Shown here one piece after another: positions 38,964 to 39,552 of a stretch of DNA of 39,552 nt; within the stretch, counting starts at the first letter, position 1; every line of letters begins with the position of its first letter. The notes below the pieces were generated by a model. That model saw nothing but the letters and a program-made list of their open reading frames with translations, made no database searches and was not told where the DNA came from. The DNA lies in contig CANGHK010000049.1 of assembly GCA_947453625.1 (NCBI GenBank), forward strand, positions 1-39,552, given 5' to 3'. The position numbers were made by a program, and so were the translations under genes. This DNA comes from Burkholderiales bacterium (GTDB lineage: Bacteria; Pseudomonadota; Gammaproteobacteria; Burkholderiales; Burkholderiaceae_C).

Positions 38964-39552
38964 ATGCCCCCCGCGCCCACCCCCCTGTTGCCCGACCCAC
39001 CCCGCCAGCACCTCCAGCCCTCAACCGCCGCGGTGGTGCTGGCCGGCGCGCTGACGCTGGCCGCAGCGATGGGCATAGGCCGCTTCGCCTTCACGCCGCT
39101 GCTGCCCTTGATGATGCGCGACGGGCTGATCGACGCCGCCGGCGGTGCCGAGCTGGCCGTGGCCAACTACGCGGGCTACCTGGCCGGGGCCTTGACCGCC
39201 GCCCGGCTGGCTGGCCGGCCGCTGCGGCTGGTGCGCGCCTGCCTGCTGGCGATCGTGCTGTTGACCGCCGGCGCCGGGCTGGCCAGCGGCACGCTGGCCT
39301 GGGGCCTGCTGCGCTTTGGCGCCGGCGTGGCGAGCGCTTGGGCGATGGTGGGCATCAGCAGTTGGAGCCTGACCGAACTGGCCCGGCGCGGCAAGGGTGC
39401 GTTGGGCGCGCTGGTGTTCGGCGGCGTGGGCGCGGGCATCACGCTGGCCGGGCTGCTGGCCTGGTCGGGGGCGGCGGCCGGGGCGCGCGGGCTCTGGCTG
39501 GCGATGGCGGCCGCCGCCTTGCTGCTGAGCGCCGCCGTCGCCGGCTTGACAC
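38964..39552 (+). CDS. YbfB/YjiJ family MFS transporter, 5' part
   Basis: The gene starts at ATG 38964 and runs off the right edge without a stop, so only 196 residues are seen. After a Pro-rich N-terminus (MPPAPTPLLPDPPRQ) come hydrophobic helices. The first contains AAAMGIGRFAFTPLLPLMMRDG, split here around residues 34-55, a signature of the YbfB/YjiJ-like MFS family (GIGRFAFTPLLP). The next helices contain ANYAGYLAGALTAARLAGRP and the GLLRFGAGVASAWAMVGISSW stretch. Substrate unknown. It diverges from iorA across 158 bp, which otherwise holds no obvious feature. Confidence 0.88.
   Translation, partial: MPPAPTPLLPDPPRQHLQPSTAAVVLAGALTLAAAMGIGRFAFTPLLPLMMRDGLIDAAGGAELAVANYAGYLAGALTAARLAGRPLRLVRACLLAIVLLTAGAGLASGTLAWGLLRFGAGVASAWAMVGISSWSLTELARRGKGALGALVFGGVGAGITLAGLLAWSGAAAGARGLWLAMAAAALLLSAAVAGLT

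Noticed and set aside
38324-39166. Extension of the iorB frame upstream, which would give a protein of about 1003 residues
   Set aside because: The extension runs over iorA and the opposite-strand MFS gene in a wrong frame. The Tat signal after ATG 38323 and the AAGGAG ribosome binding site fix the true start.

Overview
The window is a dense, very GC-rich bacterial chromosome segment with no rRNA, tRNA, CRISPR array, insertion sequence or phage gene that I could recognise. Gene content and order point to a betaproteobacterium of the order Burkholderiales, probably near the Rubrivivax/Leptothrix/Methylibium lineage. The grounds are a phaC-phaA-phaB polyhydroxybutyrate cluster with pgeF beside it, an aceE-aceF-lpdA operon whose E3 carries a fused lipoyl domain, a divergent FixJ-type two-component pair followed by folD, and a single-chain PurL. 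The genus is inference from recalled family resemblance; no search was run.

Layout. 1-1927: a small lipoprotein, a luciferase-like flavin monooxygenase and a 68-residue Cys-rich protein. 1964-6076 (minus): purL. 6244-10774 (plus): map, glnD and mnmH, closely packed. 10837-12519 (plus): three small membrane protein genes (DUF2189, DUF2788, YitT). A strong symmetrical hairpin at 12531-12563 then separates these from the converging PHB operon. 12640-16517 (minus): phaC, phaA, phaB. 16694-19097: a small membrane protein (plus), then pgeF, a zeta-class GST isomerase and a fumarylpyruvate-hydrolase-like gene (all minus). 19174-19719 (plus): a Nudix hydrolase. 19776-26053 (minus): aceE, aceF, lpdA, the complete pyruvate dehydrogenase complex. 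26228-32486 (plus): sensor kinase, response regulator, folD and an M3 oligopeptidase, then a secreted glutaredoxin-like protein to 33167. 33183-38805 (minus): an MFS transporter, rmuC and a two-subunit molybdenum hydroxylase (iorB, iorA). 38964 to the right edge (plus): the start of a YbfB/YjiJ-family MFS gene.

How it works together. Pyruvate dehydrogenase makes acetyl-CoA, and PhaA, PhaB and PhaC turn acetyl-CoA into polyhydroxybutyrate, so the window holds both ends of a carbon-storage route. GlnD supplies the nitrogen-status signal (PII uridylylation) that usually accompanies such storage. PurL and FolD serve purine and one-carbon metabolism. The isomerase/hydrolase pair resembles the lower half of a gentisate-type aromatic pathway, and the molybdenum hydroxylase fits N-heterocycle or aldehyde oxidation.

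I see nothing that clearly amounts to an undescribed system. The most interesting signals are regulatory: a perfect 17-bp palindrome containing a consensus -10 element between aceE and the two-component genes, a pair of 10-bp repeats exactly 40 bp apart upstream of phaC, mutually exclusive hairpins in front of folD, and candidate leaderless starts at map and at the right-edge MFS gene. No gap between genes exceeds about 210 bp.
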